Shown: positions 1-8,424 of the stretch, one piece after another
How positions within the stretch are numbered: position 1 is the first letter of the stretch
Layout: the number at the start of each line of letters is the position of its first letter
Origin: Raineya sp.
GTDB lineage: Bacteria > Bacteroidota > Bacteroidia > Cytophagales > Thermonemataceae
Length of the DNA stretch: 64,000 nt
Reading direction: 5' to 3'
Assembly (NCBI GenBank): GCA_025454915.1
Contig: JALONN010000007.1
Coordinates: 62,001 to 126,000, forward strand
Made by a program: the position numbers and the translations under genes
Notes under the pieces: model-generated
Seen by the model: only the letters and a program-made list of their open reading frames with translations
Told to the model about the DNA's origin: nothing
The model's database searches: none

Positions 1-485
1 TGTATAACAGAGATTATGTTCGGGCATTGTTATATTACAAAACAAGTGTACAATTAGATAAAAATGCCTATACGTCATGGAATAATATGGGTTTTATTCA
101 GGAAACACAATTCAATGATCCCAGTACAGCCATGAGTTACTACAAAAAATCTTTGGAAATAAATCCCAATTACGAAATAGCACTAATTAATTTGGGAGTA
201 TTGTATAATACTTATAATGAGGGAGATGAATGTATTGAATGTTTTGAGAGGGTTTTACAGGTGAATAACCAAAATGCAATTGCTTGGCATAATATCGGAA
301 TAGCTTATGGCAGATACCATCAAAATAATGAAAAAGCCTTTGAGTGTGTAAAAAAATCAGTAGAACTAGATGAAAACTACATAGATGGCTGGAATACACT
401 GGGAATTATCTATAAACACATTTATCACGAGGATGAAAAAGCACAAGAATGTTTTGATAAGGTTACTCAATTAAAAGATAAATAA
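1..485 (+). CDS. TPR-repeat protein, 5'-truncated by window edge
   Basis: The reading frame is open back to the first bases of the window and ends at TAA 483-485, so this is the C-terminal part of a longer protein. At least four tetratricopeptide repeats are visible; each has the pattern AxxYYKKSLEINPNYEIALINLG or a close variant, including an ECFERVLQVN unit and an AFECVKKSVELDENY unit. TPRs form helical scaffolds that bind protein partners. No enzymatic domain is present in the visible part, so the specific role is unknown. A rho-independent terminator follows directly. The only internal start-like codons (for example TTG at 27) fall inside a TPR, so they are unlikely to be the true start. 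Confidence 0.8.
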   Translation, partial: YNRDYVRALLYYKTSVQLDKNAYTSWNNMGFIQETQFNDPSTAMSYYKKSLEINPNYEIALINLGVLYNTYNEGDECIECFERVLQVNNQNAIAWHNIGIAYGRYHQNNEKAFECVKKSVELDENYIDGWNTLGIIYKHIYHEDEKAQECFDKVTQLKDK

Positions 486-488
486 CAA

Positions 489-522
489 AAAAGCTGTTTT
501 GATAAAAAGAACAGCCTTTTTT
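489..522 (+). terminator. Rho-independent terminator after TPR gene
   Basis: GCTGTT (493-498) pairs with AACAGC (510-515), flanked by an A-run and followed by TTTTTT. It starts a few bases after the TPR stop codon. Confidence 0.75.
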
Positions 523-563
523 CTGTAGATTTTAAAAAAATAAAAATTTTCTTTAAAAAAATC

Positions 564-589
564 TGTAACAATATAGAAAGTGATGTATC
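564..589 (+). promoter_or_regulatory. Possible ECF-type promoter for hydrolase-sigma operon
   Basis: TGTAACA at 564-570 is followed, 14 nt later, by GTATC at 585-589, about 34 nt before the ATG at 623. The AAC-containing -35 and GTxTC-like -10 resemble ECF sigma promoters, which would fit autoregulation by the sigma gene in this operon. The spacer is slightly short, so the call is tentative. Confidence 0.3.
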
Positions 590-622
590 CAAAGAGAAAA
601 TTTAACTAAAACATCATTTTTT

Positions 623-1456
623 ATGAAAAATAGAATTTTTGCTTTCGCCCTTATCTTTGTTTTCTTCGTTTTAAAAACAAACGCTCAAACTTCTTTTCAG
701 GTAACAGTCAAAGGAAAAGGAAGTCCTATTTTATTATTTGCAGGTTTTGGCTGTTCTGGCGAACTTTGGAACGAAACAGTTGCCGAACTCTCTAAAAACA
801 ATGAATGTCATATATTTACCTTTGCAGGTTTTGGAGGTGTTCCAGCCATTGAAACACCCTGGCTTTCAACCATCAAAGATGAGGTGATTCAGTATGTAAA
901 AACAAAAAAGCTTAAAAAACCGACACTCATGGGGCATAGCTTGGGCGGAACACTCAGTTTGTGGCTTGCCTCTTTAGAAAAAGAAATGTTTAAACAACTC
1001 ATTATTGTAGATGCTCTGCCTTGTTCAGCAGCCCTGATGATACCCAACTATAAAGGTGAAAAAATACCATACGAAAATCCTCGTAATAAGATGATGATGG
1101 ACATGGATAAAACAGCCTTTGAAAATATGAATAAGCAAATGATTGGTTTTATGTGTAAAAATAAAGAAAAACAGCCTGTTATTGTGAACTGGATGAATAT
1201 GATAGATAGAAAAACGTATGTATATGGCTATGTTGATATGCTTAATCTGGACTTGAGAGAAGAAATCGCTAAAATATCGGTTCCTGTTACCATACTTGCT
1301 GCCACAAGCCCCGATTTGGCAACTGTTCAGAAAACCTATAACACTCAATACGAAAAATTACCCTCAGTAAAAATACATTATGCTGAAAATGCAGCCCATT
1401 TTGTGATGTACGACCAGCCTGAATGGTTTATGAAAAAACTGAAAGAAATTCTATAA
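623..1456 (+). CDS. Exported alpha/beta hydrolase
   Basis: This 277-residue protein has a cleavable signal peptide (residues 1-21, ending NAQ), so it should act in the periplasm or at the outer membrane. The alpha/beta-hydrolase fold is shown by the GFGCSGELW oxyanion region, the nucleophile elbow GHSLGG with Ser106, and a C-terminal AAHF with the likely catalytic His259; the acid is probably the Asp of TSPD. The natural substrate cannot be told from sequence. It ends 4 nt before the start of an ECF sigma gene, so the two are almost certainly cotranscribed. A secreted hydrolase in first place in a sigma-factor operon suggests it is part of the response controlled by that sigma. Confidence 0.85.
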   Translation: MKNRIFAFALIFVFFVLKTNAQTSFQVTVKGKGSPILLFAGFGCSGELWNETVAELSKNNECHIFTFAGFGGVPAIETPWLSTIKDEVIQYVKTKKLKKPTLMGHSLGGTLSLWLASLEKEMFKQLIIVDALPCSAALMIPNYKGEKIPYENPRNKMMMDMDKTAFENMNKQMIGFMCKNKEKQPVIVNWMNMIDRKTYVYGYVDMLNLDLREEIAKISVPVTILAATSPDLATVQKTYNTQYEKLPSVKIHYAENAAHFVMYDQPEWFMKKLKEIL

Positions 1457-1460
1457 TCAA

Positions 1461-1952
1461 GTGGAAAAACAAGAGATTTTTAACGAAATATTCAACCAGC
1501 ATTATTCAAAGGTTTTTAGGCTGTGTAAGGGCTATGTAAATGGTAATGAGGAACTTGCTTCGGATATTACACAAGATGTATTCATTAAAGTCTGGGAATA
1601 TCTGGATTCTTTTCGAGGTGAAGCAAACATCAGTACATGGATATACAGAATATCAGTAAACACTTGTTTGCTTCATTTGCGAAAACAATCAACAAAAAAA
1701 GAAGTAAAAACTGAGAAAATGCCTCAAATCGCTCATGAAGCCTACTCTTTGGAAGAGGAAGAAAAATTACAACAGATGTATGCCTGTATCCATAAACTTC
1801 AAGAAAAAGACAAGGCAATTATTCTAATGGTTTTAGAAGGTGTAGAGTATAGTCAGATTGCTGATATTATGGGTATTACAGAAGAAAATCTTCGTGTGAA
1901 GATTCATAGAATTAAAAATACTTTAACCAATTGTGTACATGGAAACATTTGA
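1461..1952 (+). CDS. ECF RNA polymerase sigma factor
   Basis: This 163-residue sigma-70 family protein of ECF size has region 2 at about residues 9-70 (YSKVFRLCKGYV through DITQDVFIKVWEYL and STWIYRISVN) and region 4 at about 107-155 (IILMVLEGVEYSQIADIMGI, a helix-turn-helix). It starts with GTG, 4 nt after the hydrolase stop, and its 3' end overlaps the next gene by 14 nt, so translation is probably coupled. By family knowledge it should direct RNA polymerase to a small regulon and be held inactive by a membrane partner. The next gene product is the obvious candidate partner. Confidence 0.88.
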   Translation: MEKQEIFNEIFNQHYSKVFRLCKGYVNGNEELASDITQDVFIKVWEYLDSFRGEANISTWIYRISVNTCLLHLRKQSTKKEVKTEKMPQIAHEAYSLEEEEKLQQMYACIHKLQEKDKAIILMVLEGVEYSQIADIMGITEENLRVKIHRIKNTLTNCVHGNI

Positions 1953-2511
1953 TGATTTACAGAATCTTTGGAATAAACAAAGTGACTCAAAAGATATAAA
2001 AAATATCTCAGCCTCCGATATTATTCAAAAGGCAGAAGGGCAAATACGAAAACTTAAAATTACGCATATTGCAAACATATTGGTACTTTCCCTGACAATG
2101 GGTGTTTTGGTTTGGTACTTTGTATGGGTTTCTGCTCATAAAATAGGCATGACTTTAGGCTTATCTCTAATGATAGGTTCATTGGTAGTCAGGGTATTGA
2201 TAGAATGGATAAGCTCTCAGAAACTCAAAAAAGTAAAACTGCACCAGACTGTGGATGAGTTTAGTAGACAGATGGATATGTTTTATATATGGAGAAAACA
2301 AGTACATGTTATTTTTACTCCAATCATCTATATCACTTATGTAATAGGATTTATAATCCTTCTACCCATATTCAAAAAACATCTGTCTTCTGGATTTTAT
2401 TTATATATTTTAATTAGTGGAATAACATTTTTAAGTGTTTTTGCTTTCTTACTGTTTAGATTCCTTAAAAAAGAACTACAAATGTTAAGTAAAATGAAAA
2501 ATTTGGAGTAG
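1939..2511 (+). CDS. Polytopic membrane protein, putative anti-sigma partner
   Basis: The protein starts with a short cytoplasmic N-terminus (METFDDLQNLWNKQ) and continues into about four transmembrane segments: two near residues 42-85 and two near 120-175. I chose the ATG at 1939 over the GTG at 1933. The gene overlaps the sigma gene by 14 nt, the arrangement typical of sigma/anti-sigma pairs. No classical zinc-finger anti-sigma (HxxxCxxC) motif is present. The regulatory role is inferred from position and topology only. It could also be a structural product of the regulon. Confidence 0.6.
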   Translation: METFDDLQNLWNKQSDSKDIKNISASDIIQKAEGQIRKLKITHIANILVLSLTMGVLVWYFVWVSAHKIGMTLGLSLMIGSLVVRVLIEWISSQKLKKVKLHQTVDEFSRQMDMFYIWRKQVHVIFTPIIYITYVIGFIILLPIFKKHLSSGFYLYILISGITFLSVFAFLLFRFLKKELQMLSKMKNLE

Positions 2512-2527
2512 AGAAAATTAAATTAAT

Positions 2528-3844
2528 TTACACTTTCTTTTCCAACCCTTTTTTATAAGCATCCAAAGCCCGTTGTCTTGCAAAAGTATGCTCTACAATA
2601 GGTTTTGGGTACGAAAAATCGCTTAATTCTTTGACCCAACGCTTGATATAAGTAAGCTGAGGGTCAAATTTTTTGGTTTGCTCTGTGGGGTTAAATATCC
2701 TGAAATATGGGGCTGCATCACAGCCTGAACTGCTAGCCCATTGCCAGCCTCCATTGTTGGCAGATAAATCGAAATCGAGGAGTTTTTTGGCGAAATAAGC
2801 CTCCCCCCAACGCCAATCAATGAGTAAGTGTTTGGTCAGGAAACTGGCAACAATCATGCGTACACGATTGTGCATAAAGCCTGTTTCGTTCAATTCTCGC
2901 ATACCTGCATCTACAATAGGGTAGCCTGTTTGTCCATTGCACCATTTTTCAAATTCTTCTTTGTTATTTCGCCATTCAATTTTCTCATATTCTGCCCTGA
3001 ATGCGTTGGTAGCCGCATGAGGGAAATTCCACAAAATCATCATATAAAAATCTCTCCAAATCAGTTCATTTAGAAAAGATTCATTCAGACTTTGGGCTTT
3101 TCGAGCGAGCTCTCTAATACTAATTGTCCCAAAACGAAGGTGTACGCTGAGCCTTGATGTTCCTTCAATGGCAGGGAAATTTCTTTTTTCAGTATAATTC
3201 TGTACAATATCTTCTCTGATAGTCTTATTGGGGAAGTTTTGCTCGACAGCTATAAAACCTAGTTCGGCTATACTTGGAGTATATAATGGCTCAGTTTTTA
3301 AAAAATTACCAAAATAACTTTCTGTATCATAAGATTGTAGATGTTGGTCAGTAACCAAACTTTTCCATTTTTTACTGTAAGGTGTAAAAACTGTATAAGG
3401 TGTTCCTGTATTACTTAAAACCTCCTGTTTCTCAAAAATACACTGGTCTTTAAATGTTCGCAGCACAATTCCTTTTGAATCTAAAAATTTTTGAATTTCT
3501 GTATCTCGTTGTTTGGCATAAGGCTCGTAATCGTGGTTTGTAAAAACAGCCTTGATATGATATTTTTCTGTAAGAATTTGAAAGGCTTCTAGAGGAGTGT
3601 TATATAGAACTTGTAAAGAACTCCCTAATGCTAATAACTGCTTCTGAATTTCCATCAGAGCCTGATGGATGAAAGTAATGCGTTTGTCTTGCTTATCTTC
3701 CAGAACTTCTAATATATTTTTGTCAAAAATAAAGATGGGTAAAACGGGGTTTGCACTGCTTAACGCCTGAAATAAACCAGCATTGTCATGTAAACGTAAA
3801 TCTCTACGAAACCAAAAAATATGAATAGGCTGTTTTGTTATCAT
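2528..3844 (-). CDS. phr: Deoxyribodipyrimidine photolyase (class I CPD)
   Basis: This 438-residue enzyme repairs cyclobutane pyrimidine dimers using blue light and FAD. The N-terminal antenna domain starts IHIFWFRRDLRLHDN, the hallmark of the cryptochrome/photolyase family. The FAD-binding domain contains EGTSRLSVHLRFGTIS, WRDFY, NRVRM and DFDLSANNGGWQW. Tryptophans positioned for electron transfer are visible (WRWGEAYF, GGWQW). I chose the ATG at 3844 (MITKQPIHIF), because the ten residues upstream of it are not conserved in the family. A blue-light receptor cryptochrome is possible but less likely, given the length and the photolyase-like NNGGWQW context. The gene stands alone, convergent with the upstream sigma operon. 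Confidence 0.93.
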   Translation of the reverse strand: MITKQPIHIFWFRRDLRLHDNAGLFQALSSANPVLPIFIFDKNILEVLEDKQDKRITFIHQALMEIQKQLLALGSSLQVLYNTPLEAFQILTEKYHIKAVFTNHDYEPYAKQRDTEIQKFLDSKGIVLRTFKDQCIFEKQEVLSNTGTPYTVFTPYSKKWKSLVTDQHLQSYDTESYFGNFLKTEPLYTPSIAELGFIAVEQNFPNKTIREDIVQNYTEKRNFPAIEGTSRLSVHLRFGTISIRELARKAQSLNESFLNELIWRDFYMMILWNFPHAATNAFRAEYEKIEWRNNKEEFEKWCNGQTGYPIVDAGMRELNETGFMHNRVRMIVASFLTKHLLIDWRWGEAYFAKKLLDFDLSANNGGWQWASSSGCDAAPYFRIFNPTEQTKKFDPQLTYIKRWVKELSDFSYPKPIVEHTFARQRALDAYKKGLEKKV

Positions 3845-3988
3845 AAAACGGATTTTAAGTACAATAACAGTCAAATTGTAAAATGGTTTTTAATTTTTAT
3901 TTTTGTTTTTTAATGATTTGTTAATCAGTATTTTAAATAGTTGATTTTTATGATTATTTATTGATGAGTTAATTTTTTAGAAAATCTG

Positions 3989-4016
3989 TGCAACCTTTCG
4001 TATAAAGGAGTGTCAT
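3989..4016 (+). promoter_or_regulatory. ECF-type promoter of the second sigma operon
   Basis: TGCAACC (3989-3995) and GTCAT (4012-4016) are separated by 16 nt, a layout typical of ECF-dependent promoters. Transcription would begin near 4022, which leaves the ATG at 4021 out of play and supports the TTG at 4043 as the sigma start. Autoregulation is inferred. Confidence 0.5.
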
Positions 4017-4042
4017 TAGTATGAAATCAAACAACAAACACC

Positions 4043-4591
4043 TTGAATACAGAATATATAGATATCCACAAACACTTGGTTGAAGAGTGTCGGACAGGGA
4101 GCCGAAAAGCTCAGTATGAGCTGTATAAACTGTATGCAAGAGCAATGTTTGGAGTAGCAATGAGAATACTTAATAGTCAGGGTGAGGCAGAAGATGTTCT
4201 ACAAGATTCATTTTTAGATGCATTCCAAAAGATAGATACTTTTAAAGGAGATTCGACTTTTGGTTCTTGGCTCAAAAGAATAGTAATCAACAAGTCTTTA
4301 AATCTGCTTAAAAAACGGCGTTTGGAATTTCAAGACATAGAAAAACACGATTTTAGGGATGACAGTGATACAGAGCAGGAGCAAGCTGAAACCGAATCGG
4401 AAAAACTAAACAAAATACATCAAGCAATACAATTATTACCAGACGGATTTAGAACAGTTTTAACATTATACCTCATAGAAGAATACAGTCATAAACAAAT
4501 TGCAGAGGTATTAAATATTACAGAATCAACATCAAAATCGCAGTTGAACAGAGCAAAAGCCAAATTAAAAGAAATTTTAGAAACTTTATAA
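4043..4591 (+). CDS. ECF RNA polymerase sigma factor
   Basis: This 182-residue sigma factor has region 2 at about residues 15-85 (AQYELYKLYARAMFGVAMRIL, EDVLQDSFLDAFQKI, FGSWLKRIVINKSLN) and region 4 at about 125-178 (LPDGFRTVLTLYLIEEYSHKQIAEVLNITESTSKSQLNRAK). The only start before conserved region 2 in this frame is TTG at 4043; an in-frame stop lies at 4022-4024. An ATG at 4021 is in another frame. The gene heads a three-gene unit with a single-span membrane protein and an exported repeat protein, the usual form of a Bacteroidota envelope-stress ECF operon. Confidence 0.88.
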   Translation: MNTEYIDIHKHLVEECRTGSRKAQYELYKLYARAMFGVAMRILNSQGEAEDVLQDSFLDAFQKIDTFKGDSTFGSWLKRIVINKSLNLLKKRRLEFQDIEKHDFRDDSDTEQEQAETESEKLNKIHQAIQLLPDGFRTVLTLYLIEEYSHKQIAEVLNITESTSKSQLNRAKAKLKEILETL

Positions 4592-4601
4592 AAAGAAGGT
4601 T

Positions 4602-5216
4602 ATGGACGAGTTAGAAAAATATCTGAAAGACCACAAGGACAATATACAAGACTCTTTTGAATGGAAAAATGAAGATGCTTTGTGGACAAGAATCGAACAA
4701 AAATTAGACGAAAAAGCAGAGCAGTCAGAAGAAAAAACACCTGTAATGCTCGGAAATGCTAAAAAGCAGGGAGGCAGTGTTACCATTAGTTATAAAAATT
4801 TATGGAGAGCAGCAGCTGTATTTGTACTTCTATTTGCAGGGTATGGGACATTCAAGTACATGAATCCAAGTACAAAAGAGCAAACAGATTATACTAGAAT
4901 GGATTTAAAGAAAATTAATCCAGAATTGGCAGAAGCAGAAGTATATTATACTTCTATGATTCAGCAGAAAAAAGAGGAGCTAGAACAATTACATCCTGAA
5001 AACTTAGCAGAGTTTGAGAAAGATTTTCAGACTTTAGACTCCACCTATCAACAGTTAAAAATCGATTTTTATAAAAACCCCAACCATGAACAAGTCACAA
5101 ACGCTATGATTCAGAATCTCAAACTACGAATTGAAATTTTAGAAAGACAGATTGAAATTTTAGAAAAGTATTCAAAACCTCAAAAAGAAAACAAAAATGA
5201 AGAAGTTATTATATAA
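4602..5216 (+). CDS. Single-pass membrane protein, putative anti-sigma factor
   Basis: This 204-residue protein has a charged cytoplasmic N-terminus of about 63 residues (MDELEKYLKDHKDNIQDSFEWKNEDALWTRI...), one transmembrane segment near residues 66-85 (LWRAAAVFVLLFAGYGTF) and a long helical, charged C-terminal part with a likely coiled coil (IEILERQIEILEKY). This topology, and its place 10 nt after an ECF sigma gene, match an anti-sigma factor whose N-terminus holds the sigma. There is no zinc-binding motif. Its last 20 nt overlap the following gene, implying translational coupling. Function is inferred from topology and context. Confidence 0.65.
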   Translation: MDELEKYLKDHKDNIQDSFEWKNEDALWTRIEQKLDEKAEQSEEKTPVMLGNAKKQGGSVTISYKNLWRAAAVFVLLFAGYGTFKYMNPSTKEQTDYTRMDLKKINPELAEAEVYYTSMIQQKKEELEQLHPENLAEFEKDFQTLDSTYQQLKIDFYKNPNHEQVTNAMIQNLKLRIEILERQIEILEKYSKPQKENKNEEVII

Positions 5217-6252
5217 AATCGCCTTTATTTTGAGCCTTTGGGTAACCATACAGGCACAAGCTCAAGAACAAGAATCCCGAAAGACTGTACAAAAAAGTTA
5301 TTCAGCTAGTGGAATGAATCTGAAAATCACGAACTCTTATGGAAAAGTACATGTCAATACTAATAGTGGCAGTCAGATTAATGTAAAAATAGAAATTATA
5401 GCAAAGGCATCATCCAAAGCGAAAGCTGATGAAATTTTAGAAAGAATATCCATTGCGACCACTCAATCAGGAAATCTTATAGCCTTTGAAACTACTTTAT
5501 CCAATATAAGTGGGTGGTCTTGGGGAGGTAGAACCTCTTTTGAAATAAACTATACGGTTGATATGCCATCTACAACACCCTTAGAAGTTTATAATAAATA
5601 TGGAAATACATATTTGAGTGATTTTTCTGCAAAACTGATGCTTCAAACATCATATGGTAATATTAAAACAGAAAAAATAACAGGTTCAGAAGATAAAAAT
5701 ATTCAATCCAAATATGGAAATGCACAAATTACATATTTAGAAAAAGGAAATATTGCAATAGCTTATGGTAACCTGACTCTAGATCAGGCAAATCAGGCAA
5801 AAGTAAAAGTTTCATATTCAAATGTCTCTATAAGTAAGGTAAATACATTGGGTTTGTTTAATTCTTATAGTAATATTGAAATAGATAATGTAGAGAGTAT
5901 AGATGGAAGTTCTGATTATGCAGGAAAGTTTATTATCAAAAACTTGGGTAAATCTATCAACATGACAGGAGCTTATAATGGTTCATTTAAGATAGAAGGT
6001 ATTAGTAGAAATTGTCAAAATATTACAATAGATACTCGTTATAGTGATTGTAGCCTTGATTTTAATGAAGATGCAGGCTGTCAGTTTGAACTAAATTTAA
6101 AATATGGTTCCTTAGTAGGCGACAAAGATAAGTTCTCTTTTCAAAGTAAGGTTGTAGAAAATTCTTCTGCTTATTATCAAGGAAAATATGGAAAAAACAA
6201 CAATACAAAAGTACAGATTAATGCAAAATATGGAAATGTTAAAATAAAATAA
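5197..6252 (+). CDS. Exported DUF4097-like beta-repeat protein
   Basis: The protein has 351 residues with a signal peptide (MKKLLYKIAFILSLWVTIQAQAQ). After it come many short beta-strand repeats, each carrying a YGN or YGS turn (NSYGKVHV, NKYGNTYL, TSYGNIKT, SKYGNAQI, AKYGNVKI). This pattern fits the DUF4097 adhesin-like family, predicted to fold as a beta-helix or beta-roll at the cell surface or in the periplasm. It is the last gene of the sigma/anti-sigma unit and overlaps the anti-sigma-like gene by 20 nt. It could be an effector of the regulon or a sensor domain for the anti-sigma factor. No catalytic residues are recognised. Confidence 0.65.
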   Translation: MKKLLYKIAFILSLWVTIQAQAQEQESRKTVQKSYSASGMNLKITNSYGKVHVNTNSGSQINVKIEIIAKASSKAKADEILERISIATTQSGNLIAFETTLSNISGWSWGGRTSFEINYTVDMPSTTPLEVYNKYGNTYLSDFSAKLMLQTSYGNIKTEKITGSEDKNIQSKYGNAQITYLEKGNIAIAYGNLTLDQANQAKVKVSYSNVSISKVNTLGLFNSYSNIEIDNVESIDGSSDYAGKFIIKNLGKSINMTGAYNGSFKIEGISRNCQNITIDTRYSDCSLDFNEDAGCQFELNLKYGSLVGDKDKFSFQSKVVENSSAYYQGKYGKNNNTKVQINAKYGNVKIK

Positions 6253-6266
6253 GAACACTAAAATAC

Positions 6267-6293
6267 AACTCTTGCTATCTGGCAAGAGTTTTT
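6267..6293 (+). terminator. Rho-independent terminator of ECF operon
   Basis: AACTCTTGC (6267-6275) pairs with GCAAGAGTT (6282-6290), followed by TTTTT. It lies between the convergent operon and phosphatase gene. Confidence 0.8.
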
Positions 6294-6296
6294 CAT

Positions 6297-8357
6297 TTAT
6301 ACAATCTTAATCCCCATTACAAGAACATCATCAATCTGACTATAATTACCTTTCCACTCATCAAATTCTTTTTCTATCAAATTTTTTTGTTCTTGGATGG
6401 GTAAAGGAGCAATTCTTAATAAAAATTCTTTAAACTTTCGAGTACCATATTTTTTCTTTTTTTCCCCTCCAAATTGATCATAATAACCATCAGAAAAAAG
6501 ATAAATAACATCTCCAGTTTTTAAATCCATTTTTTGACTTGAAAATCGTTTGAACTCAACAGCATTTCCTCCAATAATGTGTCTGTCAGGGTTTAATTCT
6601 ATCAGTACGCCATCTCTTACAATAATAATAGGACTATTAGCAGCTGTATAACACAGTTCTTTATTTTTTAGATTAATTTTGCATAAAGCAATGACTATTC
6701 CATCATTTGTTGGGTCTTCATGAGGATTAATATTTTTATTTAAAAGTTTTACTAATTCTCTATCAAAAGAAGTTAATAAATTAGAGACATCATTGTGTTC
6801 TTCCCGAAAAAAAGCATAATCCAAACTTATATCGCCCATAACAGACATAATTGCTCCAGGAACTCCATGTCCAGTACAATCAGCAACAGCTACATAAATA
6901 TCTTCCCCTTTATTCTGAAACCAATAAAAATCTCCACTTACAATATCTCTAGGTTGATAGAAAACAAAATACTCTTTTAAATATTTACTAATGGTTCTAT
7001 CACTAGGTAATGTAGCATTCTGGATGCGTTGAGCATAACGAATACTAGCCATCATGTTTTCATTAACTTTTTCAATTTGTTGATTTTTGATTTCAAGTTC
7101 CTGAATTCTTTTTTCAACCTCTTTTTCTAAATTTTTGCTTAGATAAGCAGATTTCTCAAATGCTTTTGAAATACGATATGAAATCACAAAAGATAATAAA
7201 AATAAAAATAAAATCATGCCTAAAGCCGAAATATTGGCATAAGCCAAATAAAGCCAACCAGAATGATGTGCTATTTCAAGTAAAGTGAAAGTAAAAGAAA
7301 CACAAAAGGCACCTAAAACAACATAAGCCTCTTTGATACCTCTTCTGACGGCTATAATGCCACAATAAAGCTCTACAGCAAAAGCCAATAACGAAAATAA
7401 ATTGAGAAAAGGTAGTGAATATAAATAAGTAGAAGTAGGTAATAAAGCAGACAAAATGAGTATATATCCTAAAATGTTAGCAATCTTAAGAGTTTTCTTG
7501 GATAAAATATGAGGTAAAAGAGCATTGATGAACCAAACAATTAATAAAGGAATTGCATATGCTACCTGAAACTCTAAATATATTAAAAATTCAAAACTAC
7601 TTGAAGGAAATAATACAAACCAATATTGAGACCCAACATTGATAATTAAAGCCCTGATAATAACAGCTGTACACAATAAAACAAGGTACAACGATTCCAT
7701 GTTGTGTCTTTGAGATAAAAAAAGAAACAAAATCAAATGAAAAACCAACATGAAAGCCAATGTTCCTATGCTAAATAATTCAAAATCTTGGATATGTTGT
7801 TTTTGAGCGTTCAAAACAGACGTCTTTCCCAAATAAATGGGATTGTAAATGCCACCTCTAAAATGCTCATAGTTACTGATTTGTAATGTAATCTGTAATC
7901 TTCTTTGCTCAAGTAAATTTTCAGGAATAGAGATAACAGCACTCTGATAGCTTGCAACAGATTTATCAGGGCTCATGGAAAATTTCCCCATACTATAATG
8001 CAAAGTATTATTGAGCCATAAATTATAGGCTGTGGCTATATTAGGCAACTTAAGAGATAAATTATGAGCGTTTGGAGGCAACTCAACAATTAAACTGTAT
8101 GTAGCAAAACCCTCAGAAGGATAGCCATATTTATTCCATTCGTCAGGAATATTGAGAAAATTATTGGAAGTCTTGATTTGAAATGGGAGTTCAACCTGAT
8201 TCCATGCAAAAAAATACTCCCCATTCAAAGCTATATTTTCAATAGAATCTTTAGATAAATCTATAATGCCTTTTTTTGCATATTTGTGCTTAGTTTGTAA
8301 AAAGTTACAAGCTCCCAATAAAAAGATAATGAGGATAAAACAGATATATTTTCTCAA
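6297..8357 (-). CDS. Lipoprotein 7TMR-DISM sensor with SpoIIE-type PP2C phosphatase domain
   Basis: The 686-residue protein begins with a type II signal peptide (LLGAC lipobox, Cys17), so the N-terminus may be lipid-anchored. Next come an extracytoplasmic beta-rich sensor region (about 25-180) of the 7TMR-DISMED2 kind, seven transmembrane helices (about 190-400), a coiled coil (about 400-435), and a C-terminal serine phosphatase of the SpoIIE/RsbU group (about 455-686). The phosphatase shows GDFYWF, ADCTGHGVPGAIMS and LFSDGYYDQFGG, with the metal-binding Asp residues intact. Such proteins usually dephosphorylate an anti-sigma antagonist or STAS protein in a partner-switching cascade. No antagonist gene is adjacent; the STAS-like protein at 21239-21667 is a possible but unproven target. 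Confidence 0.85.
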   Translation of the reverse strand: MRKYICFILIIFLLGACNFLQTKHKYAKKGIIDLSKDSIENIALNGEYFFAWNQVELPFQIKTSNNFLNIPDEWNKYGYPSEGFATYSLIVELPPNAHNLSLKLPNIATAYNLWLNNTLHYSMGKFSMSPDKSVASYQSAVISIPENLLEQRRLQITLQISNYEHFRGGIYNPIYLGKTSVLNAQKQHIQDFELFSIGTLAFMLVFHLILFLFLSQRHNMESLYLVLLCTAVIIRALIINVGSQYWFVLFPSSSFEFLIYLEFQVAYAIPLLIVWFINALLPHILSKKTLKIANILGYILILSALLPTSTYLYSLPFLNLFSLLAFAVELYCGIIAVRRGIKEAYVVLGAFCVSFTFTLLEIAHHSGWLYLAYANISALGMILFLFLLSFVISYRISKAFEKSAYLSKNLEKEVEKRIQELEIKNQQIEKVNENMMASIRYAQRIQNATLPSDRTISKYLKEYFVFYQPRDIVSGDFYWFQNKGEDIYVAVADCTGHGVPGAIMSVMGDISLDYAFFREEHNDVSNLLTSFDRELVKLLNKNINPHEDPTNDGIVIALCKINLKNKELCYTAANSPIIIVRDGVLIELNPDRHIIGGNAVEFKRFSSQKMDLKTGDVIYLFSDGYYDQFGGEKKKKYGTRKFKEFLLRIAPLPIQEQKNLIEKEFDEWKGNYSQIDDVLVMGIKIV

Positions 8358-8424
8358 ATTTTTTGATGTTTTTTCATTTAAGATGCAAAAAATATCAAAA
8401 ATTCACAATTTTTTCTTAGATTTT

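Noticed and set aside
27..485. TTG at position 27 as the true start of the TPR gene
   Set aside because: The frame is open to the window edge and residues before it continue the TPR pattern, so the gene is truncated.
5197..6252. YGN repeats as a CRISPR or DNA-level tandem repeat
   Set aside because: The repeat is at protein level with varied DNA and varied spacing; no direct DNA repeat with spacers exists anywhere in the window.
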